The position numbers and the translations under genes were made by a program. A DNA stretch of 64,000 nucleotides from Eriocheir sinensis (Eukaryota > Arthropoda > Malacostraca > Decapoda > Varunidae): NCBI RefSeq assembly GCF_024679095.1, contig NC_066535.1, forward strand, positions 4,631,274-4,695,273. The letters run 5' to 3'. The notes below the pieces were generated by a model, which made no database searches, was not told the DNA's origin, and saw only the letters and a program-made list of their open reading frames with translations. This document shows positions 22,836 to 34,499 of this stretch, piece after piece. Every line of letters begins with the position of its first letter. The first letter of the stretch is position 1.

Positions 22836-23219
22836 ACGGGAGAAGAATGAAGAGGAACTAAAGCACCGATACATAACCTTTAACACAAACAAACCAGCGA
22901 ATATACATCTTTGCTTTCCTCCACCTCTCCTCTCTTCTTCACATCTCCCCCCTTCTCTTTTTTTCTTCTACAGCTCTTCATCATCACCCTCTCGAGTCTC
23001 TCTCTTCACAAATTCCTTTCTATCCTTTATTTCAACACTTCTCTCCTTCCGTTCCCTCCTCATTTTTCTCTTCCATGCGTTCCTACAAATAGCTGGACCT
23101 CGAAAAATCACATTAGTACCAGACAAAATATCACTTAATAGGGAACGAAAGACACCGCTTAACACAAACTAACCCAGTCCATCGCTACAGCACTAACATC
23201 ATACCACCACACACAAGAG

Positions 23220-24015
23220 CAGGAGCAGAAGAAGAAGCAGACGCAATACCAGGAGCAGCAGGGACAAGGGCAGGATTAGGGGCTAGGCGGACGAGGAGGA
23301 AGAAGCTTTAGTTATGGAGGTGGTTGGGTAGGCTGATGGTAGGGAGGGGGATGAGTGGAGAGAAGAACAGGGAGAAGGAGAGAATTAAGAGAAGGGGAAG
23401 CGTTGGCGATGGGGAATGGGGTAGGGAGGGGAAAAAAGGGTGGAAGGAGGAGGAACGGAAAGAAGAAGAGAGGAGAGAAGAAGAGGGAGGAGGAGAGAAG
23501 AGAAGGACGTAGACAAGCAGAATCAGTGTAAGGATTAGCTTGGGTTAGCGAAGCGGACGAGGAGGAAGAAGCGCTGGCGATGGCGGGCGTTCAGCAAGTG
23601 GATGGTATAGGGAGAGGAGAAAAGGATGAAAGGGGAAGGAACGGAGAGAAGAAAAGGGAGAAGAGAGGAGAAGGACGGAGAAACGCAAAAACAGTGTGAG
23701 GATTAGCATGAGTTAAGGGTCTATTACACTGGGCAAATTTTCCGTGGATCTTCAGTCAAACCACGATTTCTGCTAGCGTGGTTTTCAATTGTTTCTTGTT
23801 ATTGCTGCTGATGATGATGGTGAGTAATACCGTCGTCCTTCAGTGAAATCTACTGTTGCTTTGGAAGATCGTGGACACGTCAGAAAACCACGGAAATATG
23901 AGAACCACGCCAGCGGAAATCGTGGTTTGACTAAAGATCCACGGAAAATTTGCCCAGTGTAATATCCCCTTTAGCGAAGTGGACGACGAGGAGGAGGAGG
24001 AAGAGCTGGCCATGG
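23220..24015. repeat. Purine-rich tandem units interrupted by MITE B
   Basis: Three copies of a unit with GATTAGSNTGRGTTA followed by GCGAAGYGGACGAGGAGG lie at about 23274, 23533 and 23701; the third is split by the insertion at 23716-23970. The unit at 23533 is an uninterrupted version of the target site. The interval 22860-23220 holds mixed pyrimidine-rich sequence with no recognised gene. Confidence 0.85.
23716..23970. mobile_element. MITE B, Harbinger-type, 255 bp
   Basis: The ends are inverted copies: AGGGTCTATTACACTGGGC on the left and, reverse-complemented, AGGGGATATTACACTGGGC on the right. The inverted match continues for about 70 bp with few mismatches (CAAATTTTCCGTGGATCTT, GTCAAACCACGATTTC). 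TTA flanks both ends (23713-23715 and 23971-23973), the 3-bp target duplication typical of PIF/Harbinger elements. The element has no open frame of note, so it would need a transposase from elsewhere. A second copy of the surrounding tandem unit (GGTTAGCGAAGCGG near 23543) shows the empty site. Confidence 0.93.
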
Positions 24016-24339
24016 CGGAAGGCGAATGACAGTGTTACCAGATCATCGTACTCAGAACCTCGTATTTTCCGTTTTTTGACCATTCACAATTGGCAAAAAC
24101 ATCAGTACTTCAATGACTAGGCAAGTTTAACAATAAATATAAAAGAATGTCGTTTTGGGTGACTCTGAAACTAGGAAAATACGAAATACTGAGCCTCGTC
24201 TCCACATCACATGCTCTCACTCTCCTCCTATCCTGGCACTCCCTCTCTCCATGTCAACACAAAACTCCTCGTTCTCTCCATGTTCCTCTCCCTTGCCATG
24301 AACCTTTCCCTCTCACCCTCTCCCTTGTGACCCCTTCTT

Positions 24340-24575
24340 TTCCTTTGACCGTTTCCTTCCCCTCTACTATGTTCCCCTTTTCCTCCTTTGACCGTTTCCT
24401 TCCCCTCTCCTATGTTCCCCTTTTTCTCCTTTGACCGTTTCCTTCCCCTCTCCTATGTTCCCCTTTTTCTCCTTTGACCGTTTCCTTCCCCTCTCCTATG
24501 TTCCCCTTTTTCTCCTTTGACCGTTTCCTTCCCCTCTCCCATGTTCCCCTTTTTCTCTTTGACCCCTCTTCCTTC
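24340..24575. repeat. 43-bp minisatellite, 5-6 copies
   Basis: TCCTTTGACCGTTTCCTTCC starts units at 24341, 24384, 24427, 24470 and 24513, exactly 43 bp apart. A decayed sixth follows. Confidence 0.97.
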
Positions 24576-24779
24576 CCCACTCCCTTACTCTCCCCTGGTA
24601 GCCTTGGCGATGGTAGGCGGACGGGTGGATGGTGGGGAGAGCGAGGCAGCCAGCGCAAAGGGGGGACTGGTGCAAGCGTGGGCAGGGCTGTGAATGACGT
24701 GAGGAATATCGCGAGAACGAGGCAGGAACGTTGGCATTAACTCGCCTCGCATAGGAAATAGGAAGCCCTGATTAGCAAG

Positions 24780-25430
<651 letters not shown>

Positions 25431-25439
25431 AAAGGCAAA

Positions 25440-25690
25440 AGCACAAAAGGTGATTGATTGATTGATGGTTTATTGTTGCAAGTAAACAGACAGAAGGGAG
25501 GAAGCCAAGCAAACAACCAAGCAAGAAATCAAGCCAGGGCGAACAAACCAGGAAATCAATCTTGTGTTTAGGGCATCAGAACCCCCTACATTCCTTGACC
25601 ATAAGCTCCATTAGACACCCATTCATGCACTGTCCGAAACCTGGCGTCATGCTCTCTTGCTTTTCCTTTGCATCCGCCTTCACCCTTAAG
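25440..25690. other. Complex-sequence interval, no gene recognised
   Basis: After a short GATT array (25450-25466), about 220 bp of complex sequence includes CCCTACATTCCTTGACC and CCATTCATGCACTGTCC. No coding frame longer than about 60 codons is free of flanking repeat. Confidence 0.4.
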
Positions 25691-25844
25691 AGGAAGAGGA
25701 GGAGGAGAAGACAGAAGATGAGGAGTGGGAGGAGGAGGAGAGAGAGAAAAAAGTTGAGGGCGTAAGCAGGGTAGGAACTGAGGCAAGAGAGAGAGGTGTG
25801 GAAGAGAGCACAAGAACAATGGGATGTGAAGGAGGCAGGGTCAA

Positions 25845-26100
<256 letters not shown>

Positions 26101-26199
26101 AGAGAAAGGAGGAGGTGGAGGAGGAATGTGCGTGGGGGGAGGGTTTAATGAGGGTGTAGGAGGAGGAGGAGGAGGAGGGTGGTGGAGGCGGCGAAGGAG

Positions 26200-26520
26200 G
26201 CGGTGAGGGAGAGTGGTAGGCGGGTAGGTCGGTGAGTGGTCGGGGAATGGTCGGGGGCCTCAACAGACCTGCACAGTGCCAGTCTTGTCAGCGGGCCGGG
26301 GGAGTGCCACACTGTAATCTGGTCTGGGTTTCTCGAAGTGGCGTGGGAGAAAGAGAGAGAGAGAGGGAGGGAGACAGAGGAAGGGGAGGAGGGTAGAGAG
26401 AGAACCAGCGTTCCCGTCTACCCTTCCCCCTCCCTCGATAACACCTGCCCTTCACACCTGGCGAGGGAGCGACGGCAGTAATTGCATTTTTTCACCTACG
26501 TTTGCGCCAGTGTCTCCTGC
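26200..26520. other. GC-richer complex island
   Basis: Sequence such as GGTCGGGGGCCTCAACAGACC, GGGCCGGGGGAGTGCC and CACCTGCCCTTCACACCTGG is complex and carries two more CACCTG-type cores. No gene is supported. Confidence 0.35.
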
Positions 26521-26539
26521 AAGGGCGGTAAAGAAAATG

Positions 26540-26562
26540 GAGTGTGTGTGACTGTGTGTGTG

Positions 26563-26608
<46 letters not shown>

Positions 26609-26622
26609 TCTCTCTCTCTCCT
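26540..26622. repeat. Compound (GT)n(CT)n microsatellite
   Basis: GT repeats with two ACT interruptions run into CCCTCTCTCTCTC. The repeat sits between two complex islands. Confidence 0.95.
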
Positions 26623-26639
26623 TCCCTCGCTCTCGAAGG

Positions 26640-26885
26640 CCGCAAAAGAAAACGAAGCCCAGAGAAAACGGTCGAGGATATCTGAAAGAACGTCCTTGGG
26701 ATTGGGTTGAGCCACTTGAGATAAGGGCGAACATTTGTCTTATTTTTGTCTTCGTTTTCTGTGTTCCCCCGCACAATAAGCCGTCCGGGGAAGAGGCTGT
26801 ATATAAAGGGCGGCGCGTTACTTGGCTCCCCGACCTGTCCTTCCTCCGACATTGTTACGCTGCGCTGATACGGGCGAAAGGAAAA
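26640..26885 (+). promoter_or_regulatory. Candidate core promoter with TATA box
   Basis: GCTGTATATAAAGGGCGGCG places a strong TATATAAA at 26800-26807, with GC-rich flanks. The upstream complex sequence includes GCCGTCCGGGGAAG. No clear TCAGT-type initiator lies 25-35 bp downstream, and no good open frame follows before purine repeats begin near 26880. It may be a promoter, or a chance TATA in an unrelated island. Confidence 0.35.
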
Positions 26886-26889
26886 GAAG

Positions 26890-27412
26890 GAAGAGATGGA
26901 GGATGGAAAGAAAGGTAGGAGGGAGAGGGAGAGGGATAGAGAAGGAGGAGGATAGAGAGGAAAAAAGAAGGAATGGAAGGTAGAAGGAAAAATAGTAAGG
27001 AAAGGGAGAGGGAGAGACAGTAAGGGAGAGAGAAGAAAGGAAAAGAGGGGATGGAGAATAGAAGGAAAGGTAGGAAGGAGAGGAAGAGGGAAGGAGAGAA
27101 AGAAAGGGGAGAATGAGGGTAAAGAATGGAAAAGGAAAGAAAGTATGGAAGAAAGAAGAAAAAAAGTACTAGAAGGGAAAGGGAGAGGGAGAGAGGAAGT
27201 AAGGGAGGGAGAAGAAGGAAAAGGGAGAGCATTAGGCAGAAAAAAGTGGGAGAAAAGAAGAGAGGGTGAAAGAGAATTGCTACTGGGAGGGACGGAATGA
27301 GGACGGAGGAAAAAAGAGAAAGGGAGGGAGAGGAGAAGAAAGAAAACTGCTGCAAGAAGGGAGTGAGGGAGAAAGGGAGGGATTTAGTGAGGAAACAAGC
27401 GTGAGAGGAAGG
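26890..27412. repeat. Purine-rich low-complexity block
   Basis: The block is GGA/GAAA-rich, with diverged monomers marked by ATTGCTACTGGGAGG near 27280 and ACTGCTGCAAGAAGGG near 27345. The same landmark recurs between the GA arrays that follow. Confidence 0.85.
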
Positions 27413-27850
<438 letters not shown>

Positions 27851-27944
27851 ATTGTCGGAGGCAGGCTAACAGCGAGGTAAACGTCCCTGGCAAATGTTTA
27901 TGCAGATTGTTGTCCGTGTTTGCTTTTACAAGAGCAGATTTGGC

Positions 27945-28294
27945 GAGTGATGGACGGGCGGACAGGCACGGACGGACACGGACAAACACGGACGGACACG
28001 AATAAACACACACAAACACGCACTTTTTACTGACGTTGCCTCCTATACTGCAAAAAGAATATAGAAACAATAAAACAGACACAAACACAAACACAGACAC
28101 AAGGACACAAACAAATACGTACACAAAGAAAAACTTACACACAGACACGAAAGACAAAAAAATACACATACATGAACAGACACAAACAGAAAAACAAGCA
28201 CAAACAAAACAAACACAAAACACATACCCCAAAACCCCCCCCTCCCCAAAACACATACCCCACAAAAAACATCCAAAGTCACATACCCTTATAG

Positions 28295-28339
<45 letters not shown>

Positions 28340-28340
28340 A
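27945..28340. repeat. GGAC-type minisatellite, CA-rich DNA and (CA)n
   Basis: Degenerate GGACGGACACGG units (about 27950-28010) pass into ACAAACACAAAC-rich sequence and a perfect CA array at 28295-28338. Confidence 0.9.
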
Positions 28341-28349
28341 ATATACATT

Positions 28350-29060
28350 CACAAACTCAACCTTTTCTTCAACTCATCCACCCAACTTACCTCTTACTTT
28401 TGCACACCACACCTGTCCTGTCTCTCTCTCCTTCCGTGCACCTGTCTCACCTCCTCTCACCTCATCCATTCCTCCACGGCTAATCACCCTAATCATCCCC
28501 CTAATCATCACTTCGAGGACTCCCCCCCCCTGCCCCTCCTCTCCAGTACCTCGTCCCATCGTAGTGGCGTGGGTCATGGCACTGCGACTCACTGTATTGT
28601 ACTTGCGTGGGTAAAGAAGATGATGGGGAGGAAAGAAAGGTAAAAGTGTGGTTATCATGTTGAGGTCAGTGACTTCTTTCGTGAGGGTTCCAAGGCGTTT
28701 TAGCTGGTGGTGGTGGTGGTGGTGAGGGTCGTGGTGGTCGTGGGTAGGAGGTTCGGGTTGTTCGTGTCACACTGAAGGGAAGGGAGGGGGCTCGTGAGCG
28801 TGATTATGGCTTTCTTGTATTACTTTGTCAGGTGTACATATAATTTGAAGAACCCTAATACACGGAGACGAACATACTTACACTGACACGAACAGAAACA
28901 GTCAGTGAGCGTCGAACTGATTCATGACAAGATCCAGAGATATAACTTATTCTAAATAGTAATGTCCATTCTCTTGCCTAGTCTTTCTTTACATTTCCAT
29001 GACACTGAAGGGTAAAAATCATAGACACGGGGCGTATCAATTAGAATCGATGACTTTATA
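28350..29060. other. Complex interval without recognised gene
   Basis: It includes ACACCTGTCCTG and GTGCACCTGTCTCACC (E-box-like cores) at about 28410-28450, and a short GGT array near 28705-28722. The remainder is unremarkable complex sequence. Confidence 0.4.
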
Positions 29061-29612
29061 GGTCTATATTATAAGACACTTTCGCTTCTCACATCAGCTA
29101 TTTCTAAAGGTCAAAGATGGGATCAGTCGAGTTCAAATGAGTGTCTTTTTAGGTTCATGGTACAGAGGAAGGGTCACACTACCACCAGGGTCATAAAACT
29201 ACTCCGGGAAACGCCCCAAACTCCTACGAAAGCCCTGTCAAATATGTGAACTTGAACATCAGCTATTTCTAAAGGTCAAAGAGAGGATCAGTCGACTTCT
29301 AATGAGTGTCTTTTTAGGTTCATGGTACAGTGGAAGGGTCAAACTACCACCAGGGTCATAAAACTACTCTGGGAAACGCCCCAAACTCCTACGAAAGCCC
29401 TGTCAAATATGTGAACTTGAACATCAGCTATTTCTAAAGGTCAAAGATGGGATTAGTCGAGCTCTAATGAGTGTCTTTTTAGGTTCATGGTACAGTGGAA
29501 GGGTCAAACTACCACCAGGGTCATAAAACTACTCTGGGAAACGCCCCAAACTCCTACGAAAGCCCAGTCAAATATGTGAACTTGGGCGCCGAAATGTTTA
29601 AAAATACGTCCC
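29061..29612 (+). mobile_element. TIR element family A, copy 2, with internal 165-bp triplication
   Basis: The left end is GGTCTATATTATAAG and the right end ATGTTTAAAAATACGTCCC, whose reverse complement GGGACGTATTTTTAAAC resembles the left end of copy 5 (GGGCCGTATTACGAG). Inside, CATCAGCTATTTCTAAAGG occurs at 29092, 29257 and 29422, exactly 165 bp apart, so the core is present three times with very few differences. Flanks are TATA on the left and TGTA on the right. Confidence 0.88.
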
Positions 29613-29797
29613 TGTACAGTGAACCATTGATCTTAGGTTGGTGAAGGTGATTAGGATTGGTGATGGTAGCAGAAGGTTGTTTGTGGCACCTTAGATAGTT
29701 GGTGACGTGGCTGTAACTGAAGGTGAGAGAGGGGTGTGTTAAGTCACTTTCTAGGGTTAGTGAGGGTGACTCAGATCCTTCCGTCACGCAGCGGTCG

Positions 29798-29840
29798 TTA
29801 TATAAAAGTTGTGTTTGGATTTGTCTATTCCACTCATTGG
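29798..29840 (+). promoter_or_regulatory. Candidate core promoter: TATATAAAAG with TCATT initiator-like site
   Basis: TATATAAAA at 29799-29807 matches the metazoan TATA box well. CACTCATTGG at 29831-29840 places an initiator-like TCATT about 35 bp downstream, slightly farther than usual. A CT array begins 50 bp later. No coding start is evident. Confidence 0.35.
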
Positions 29841-29884
29841 ACTCGACACGCACCGAGCAGGGAGGTCAAACACGCTTATTTTTT

Positions 29885-29888
<4 letters not shown>

Positions 29889-29922
<34 letters not shown>
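29889..29922. repeat. (CT)n microsatellite
   Basis: A perfect CT array preceded by a T-run. The interval 29925-30170 is complex sequence without a recognised gene. Confidence 0.95.
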
Positions 29923-29924
<2 letters not shown>

Positions 29925-30169
29925 CGTCACCCTCATATCCAAGTCTCACGCTTTTATTTTCCCTCACACACACAAGGCGGACAAACGCCTCTCCTTTTCC
30001 TTAGCGGCAACACCCCCGTCACGTCAGTCTTGTGTTGGTATGCATTAACTCCTCCCCACGGGGCTCGAAGTCGGGGGAGCAGGGAAGCGGCAACACACCT
30101 TTCCACCACTGCGTCACTCCGCTACCCACACGCTGTTTCTGTATGTGGAAGAACGCCAATAACAACAAC

Positions 30170-30600
30170 AACAGCTAGCATACACTCAAACTCCATGTAT
30201 ATGTTTATTTAGCTTCTTGTCCCTATTTGTAGTATATAGATGTTGCTTATCACTATTTTAACCACTACTTCTTTTTGTGGAGTAAGAAAAAATGATCGGG
30301 TACGGGTAGAATATATCGTCAGAGCTCTTTGCATGTGTTTATTTGGCTAAGTGATCTTCCGTGCTCTCGTTTGTAGTATATAGGTGTCTGGTATCACTGT
30401 TTCGCCAACTTTGTTTCTGTATTTAGAATGAGGAGGAAAAAAATGTTGGCAGGGGGAAGTCCTCGTGTGTATATAAGTGGTTGTCTTTTCTCTCGCGTGT
30501 GAAGTAGATGTCTGGTTTCACTGTTCCACCCATATAAGTTTTTTTCTTCGTTTGCGTAAAGTAATAAAAAAATGGAAAAAAAGCAATGTGACTCCTTGTA
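30170..30600. repeat. Diverged ~124-144-bp tandem repeat, 3 copies
   Basis: TTTGTAGTATATAGRTG at about 30226 recurs at 30370 (144 bp). The following TGTCTGGTATCAC at 30385 recurs as TGTCTGGTTTCAC at 30509 (124 bp). The copies are AT-rich and strongly diverged. Confidence 0.75.
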
Positions 30601-30879
30601 ACTCTTATTTTACTCATTATTATTTTTTTATTTTTCAGTAGGGTTTGTTTATATTTTTTAACATTAACTTTATAAAAAGTTTCCCGCATCAGCAGCTTTC
30701 CCCTCTTCAAACGCCATTACGTCGACAAATGCCATTACGTGACGATGTTCAATTAGGGAAAGACACACGGCTCGCCCTCCGCAGTGGTTGGGCATTAGCA
30801 TAATCGCCGGAGTCACACCAAATCGTCAACGTGCGGGAAGAAAACATTGCCTGAGAGATAACTGAAGAAAAGTATAATG

Positions 30880-31329
30880 CTCGCTTTTGTACCACCATTA
30901 TTAAGGTGTTTCCAAGTGTTGACGAAAAGTATAATGCTTGATTTCACACTGTCATTATTTCAAGGTGTTTCAAAGCTCATCTAACTTTGATTATCTGTTG
31001 TGAGTAGCGTTGTGAAAGAAACTAGAGAGGACCCCGTGCCGTGTAAGAAAATAACAATGGTTGAGAAATAGATAGTTGACGAAGACTAAGGCTCATTGTC
31101 ATTATTTCAAGGTGTTTCCAAGCTCATCTAACTTTGAGTATTATCTGCTGTGAGTAGCGTTGTGAAAGAAGCTAGAGAGGACCCTGTGCCGTGTAAGAAA
31201 ATAATAATGGTTGAGAAATACATATAGCTGACGAAGACTTAAGGTTCATTGTCATTATTTCAAGGTGTTTCCAAGCGTATTTAACATTGATTTGCTGTTG
31301 CGAGGAATGAAAGCAACTAGAAAGGATTA
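30880..31329. repeat. ~150-bp tandem array, left part
   Basis: GTCATTATTTCAAGGTGTTT occurs at 30951, 31098 and 31251 (147 and 153 bp). Each copy has a GTAGCGTTGTGAAAGAA and a GTGCCGTGTAAGAAAATAA segment. The last monomer is cut at CTAGAAAGGATTA, exactly where the family A insertion begins, and resumes at 32054. Confidence 0.9.
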
Positions 31330-31433
31330 GGTCCATATTTATTAACGTATCGGACTCCTATTACGACTATTTTCAAAGACCACTGAGAAGATTGACTGGG
31401 ATTTCTGTGGTGCTTTTCCTGCTCACGATGCAA

Positions 31434-31965
<532 letters not shown>

Positions 31966-32053
31966 GAATAGTCAATGAAAACTCCAAGAACTTATACGAA
32001 AGGCTTTTTTAAACTGGGTAATTGAGGCGTCGATATGTTTAGGAATACGGGTT

Positions 32054-32345
32054 TTAGTGCCGTGTGGACTATATTGGTTAAGAGAAAGCTGATGAAGAAG
32101 AATAAGGCTCACTATTGAAACCACTGCCACTGTTGAAAGGGGTTCCCAAGTGTGTGCAGCCTGGATAGATTTGATGCCGTGAGTAGTGTATAATGAAGGT
32201 AACTAAGATGTGCAAGACTATATTGGTTAAGAGAAAGCTGGTGAAGAAGAAGAATGCTCACTATCGAAACCACTGCCACTGTTCAAAGGGGTTCCCAAGT
32301 GTGTGTTGCCTAGATAGATTTGATGTAACTAAAAAGGACTCGGTG
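32054..32345. repeat. ~150-bp tandem array, right part
   Basis: ACTATATTGGTTAAGAGAAA at 32068 recurs at 32217 (149 bp). The monomers align with those at 30880-31329: GTGCCGTGTRGAC, a GAAGAAKAATAAGGCTCA stretch, TTCCCAAGTGTGT and GTGAGTAGTGT. It is therefore the continuation of the same array beyond the insertion. Confidence 0.82.
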
Positions 32346-32369
32346 CAGAATATAGTACTGTTTAATAGC

Positions 32370-32975
32370 ATATCATTTTCAGTAGTTCATGATTTCTTTG
32401 GACATTTCCCTTTTTTTTTGTGTGTGTGTGTAGGGAGCGTGTTACGGCAGGGCACTTTCTTTCCTCCCTTTCTCCCGTCTCATTTTCCCGTAGAATTGAA
32501 AATGAATTATAAGCTTTTCTCACCGCTTTGGCAATAGTTTAGAATTTCTTTGGACATTTCCCTTTTGTTTTTTTGTAGGGAGCGTGTTACGGGCACTTTC
32601 TTTCCTCTGTTTCTCCCGTCTCATTTTCCCGTAGAATTGAAAATGAATTATAAGCTTTTCTCACCGCTTTGGCAATAGTTTAGAATTTCCTTGGACATTT
32701 CCTTTTTTTTTTTTTTGAGGGAGCGTGTTACGGGCACTTTCTTTCCTCCGTTTCTCCTGTCTCATTTTCCCGTAGAATTGAAAATAAATTATGATATTTT
32801 CTCACCGCTTTGGCAATAGTTTATAATTTCTTTGGACATTTCCCTTTTCTTTCTGAGTGGTATGAGCAGCTATGTTACGGGCACTTTCTTTCCCCGATTT
32901 CTGTCTCCATTTCCCGCAGGATTAAATATGAATTGTTAACTCTTTCCGCCGCTTTAGCAATTTCCGGGAGAGGTA
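32370..32975. repeat. 141-152-bp tandem repeat, 4 copies
   Basis: GGACATTTCCCTTT recurs at 32400, 32552, 32693 and 32834. Each copy contains GGGAGCGTGTTACGG, CATTTTCCCGTAGAATTG and TTCTCACCGCTTTGGCAATA. The last copy is the most diverged. Confidence 0.95.
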
Positions 32976-32999
32976 AAAATATATATACAAAAAAATAAA

Positions 33000-33330
33000 T
33001 AAGAAAACCTGCCGAGCGTACGTCCAGGCGTGGCGTGTATAACTAACGACTTAAACACCACGTGCGCGACTTATGAAACAATTACCGCGGAAAAAGGGGG
33101 AGAGGGAGGAGAATTACCCGTCCACACGCCCCACCAGGTGACCCAACGCTGTGTAGAAAGAGCGAAAGGAATTCAACATAATTATAAAAAAATGAGACGG
33201 CTTTTATACTCCTTATTCAACGATATATTTAAGAGACAGAACTTTGAGACTCCTTATATGCAACATTTTGTACACACATTTGCTAGGAAACCGTGTAAGT
33301 GAACTCTTTAAGCTTTCTATATTAAGACTT
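33000..33330. other. Complex interval, no gene recognised
   Basis: A 90-codon plus-strand frame (33030-33302) has ordinary composition but begins at GTG, has no ATG in a good position and matches no family I know. Confidence 0.35.
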
Positions 33331-33333
33331 ATA

Positions 33334-33515
33334 GGTCGGTATTATAAAACTCTTTTGGTTCTCACATCAGCTATTTCTAAAGGTCAATGAAAAGGGTCAG
33401 TCGGGTTCTAATGAGCGTTTCTTTAGGTTCACGGTACAGAAGAATGGTCAAACTACCACCAGGGTCATAAAACTACTACTGGAAATGCCCAAAACTCCTT
33501 CGAAAGCATTTGCTA
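33334..33515 (+). mobile_element. TIR element family A, copy 4, 3' end decayed
   Basis: The copy starts GGTCGGTATTATAAAAC and has CAGCTATTTCTAAAGGTCAA, GGTTCACGGTACAGAAGAA, AACTACCACCAGGGTCATAA and ACTCCTTCGAAAGC. Homology fades after about 33515, before the expected right terminus. Confidence 0.85.
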
Positions 33516-33724
33516 GGAATCCGTATATATGAACTCTTTTTAAGATTTCAATTTTAAGACATTTATGGCTTCGAGTGCATTGATGTATTGAGGGAGTCTT
33601 TTTCTTATTCAATTCACTGTCATACTCTCCTTCCTTGCAACGGGAAAGAAAACGACAGCCACATAATAATTCCCTAAAGCCGTTTGCAATTTTTGGAACG
33701 CGTCTGTCTGCTTATAGCCTTCGT

Positions 33725-33802
33725 TTTTTCTGTCTAGCTGCCTGTGTCTGTCTGCATATCTATCTATCTGTCTGTCTGTGCGTCTATCTGTCTGTGCAAA
33801 CC
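33725..33802. repeat. (TCTG)n/(TCTA)n microsatellite
   Basis: Imperfect CTGT and ATCT tetranucleotides. The interval 33520-33720 is complex sequence without a gene. Confidence 0.88.
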
Positions 33803-33859
33803 AGCCGCAGTCAGTTCATTTGTCTGTAATCTCTTATCTCGTCAGCCCAGTCCTCTGCT

Positions 33860-34440
33860 GCAACCCTCGCCAAATCCTCTCTCCTTTCCTTCCTCCTTCC
33901 TTCCTTTCCTCTTCTCCTGTTTCACGTCTTTCTCCCTCTGCCTTCCGTCTTTCCATTCCTTTTTCCTCCTCTGCCTCCCCCCCCTCTCCCCAACCCCCAC
34001 ACTCCTTGCCAAATCCTCAACATTCCTCCTCTATCCCTCCCTTCCCCCTTCCTTTACTTCGTTCTCTCTCTCCTTCCATTCTGTTTTTCCATTCTTTCTT
34101 CCTTCTTTCCTTGCCAAATCAGTAACATTCCTCCTCTCTCCTTTCCATCTCCCTTCCTTTACTTCGTTCTCTCTCCTTCCATTCTGTTTTTCCATTCTTT
34201 TTTTCCTTCTTTCCTTGGCAAATCCTCAACATTCCTCCTCTCTCCTTTCCATCTCCCTTCCTTCACTTCGTTCTCTCTCTCCTTCCATTCTGTTTTTCCA
34301 TTCTTTTTTTCCTTCTTTCCTTGGCAAATCAGTAACATTCCTACACTCTCCTTTCTTACTCTGCTCCCTCCTTTTCTTTCTTCTTTTCCTCCTCCTTTTC
34401 AATATTCCTTACCTGTTTTCTCTCCTTCCTTCCTCCTAAA
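33860..34440. repeat. ~105-bp pyrimidine-rich tandem array, 5 copies
   Basis: GCCAAATC or GGCAAATC occurs at about 33869, 34008, 34113, 34217 and 34323. The last four are 104-106 bp apart. Each is followed by ACATTCCTCCTC and by CTTCGTTCTCTC plus CTGTTTTTCCATTC. Confidence 0.93.
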
Positions 34441-34499
34441 TTGTCCCTCTAATTTTCCTGTCTCCCTTCCTTCCTCCCTTCATGTTTCCATTCATTCAT

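Noticed and set aside
33030..33302. 90-codon frame with ordinary composition
   Set aside because: It starts at GTG, lacks a credible ATG or splice context and shows no family resemblance. It is kept only as an unassigned interval.
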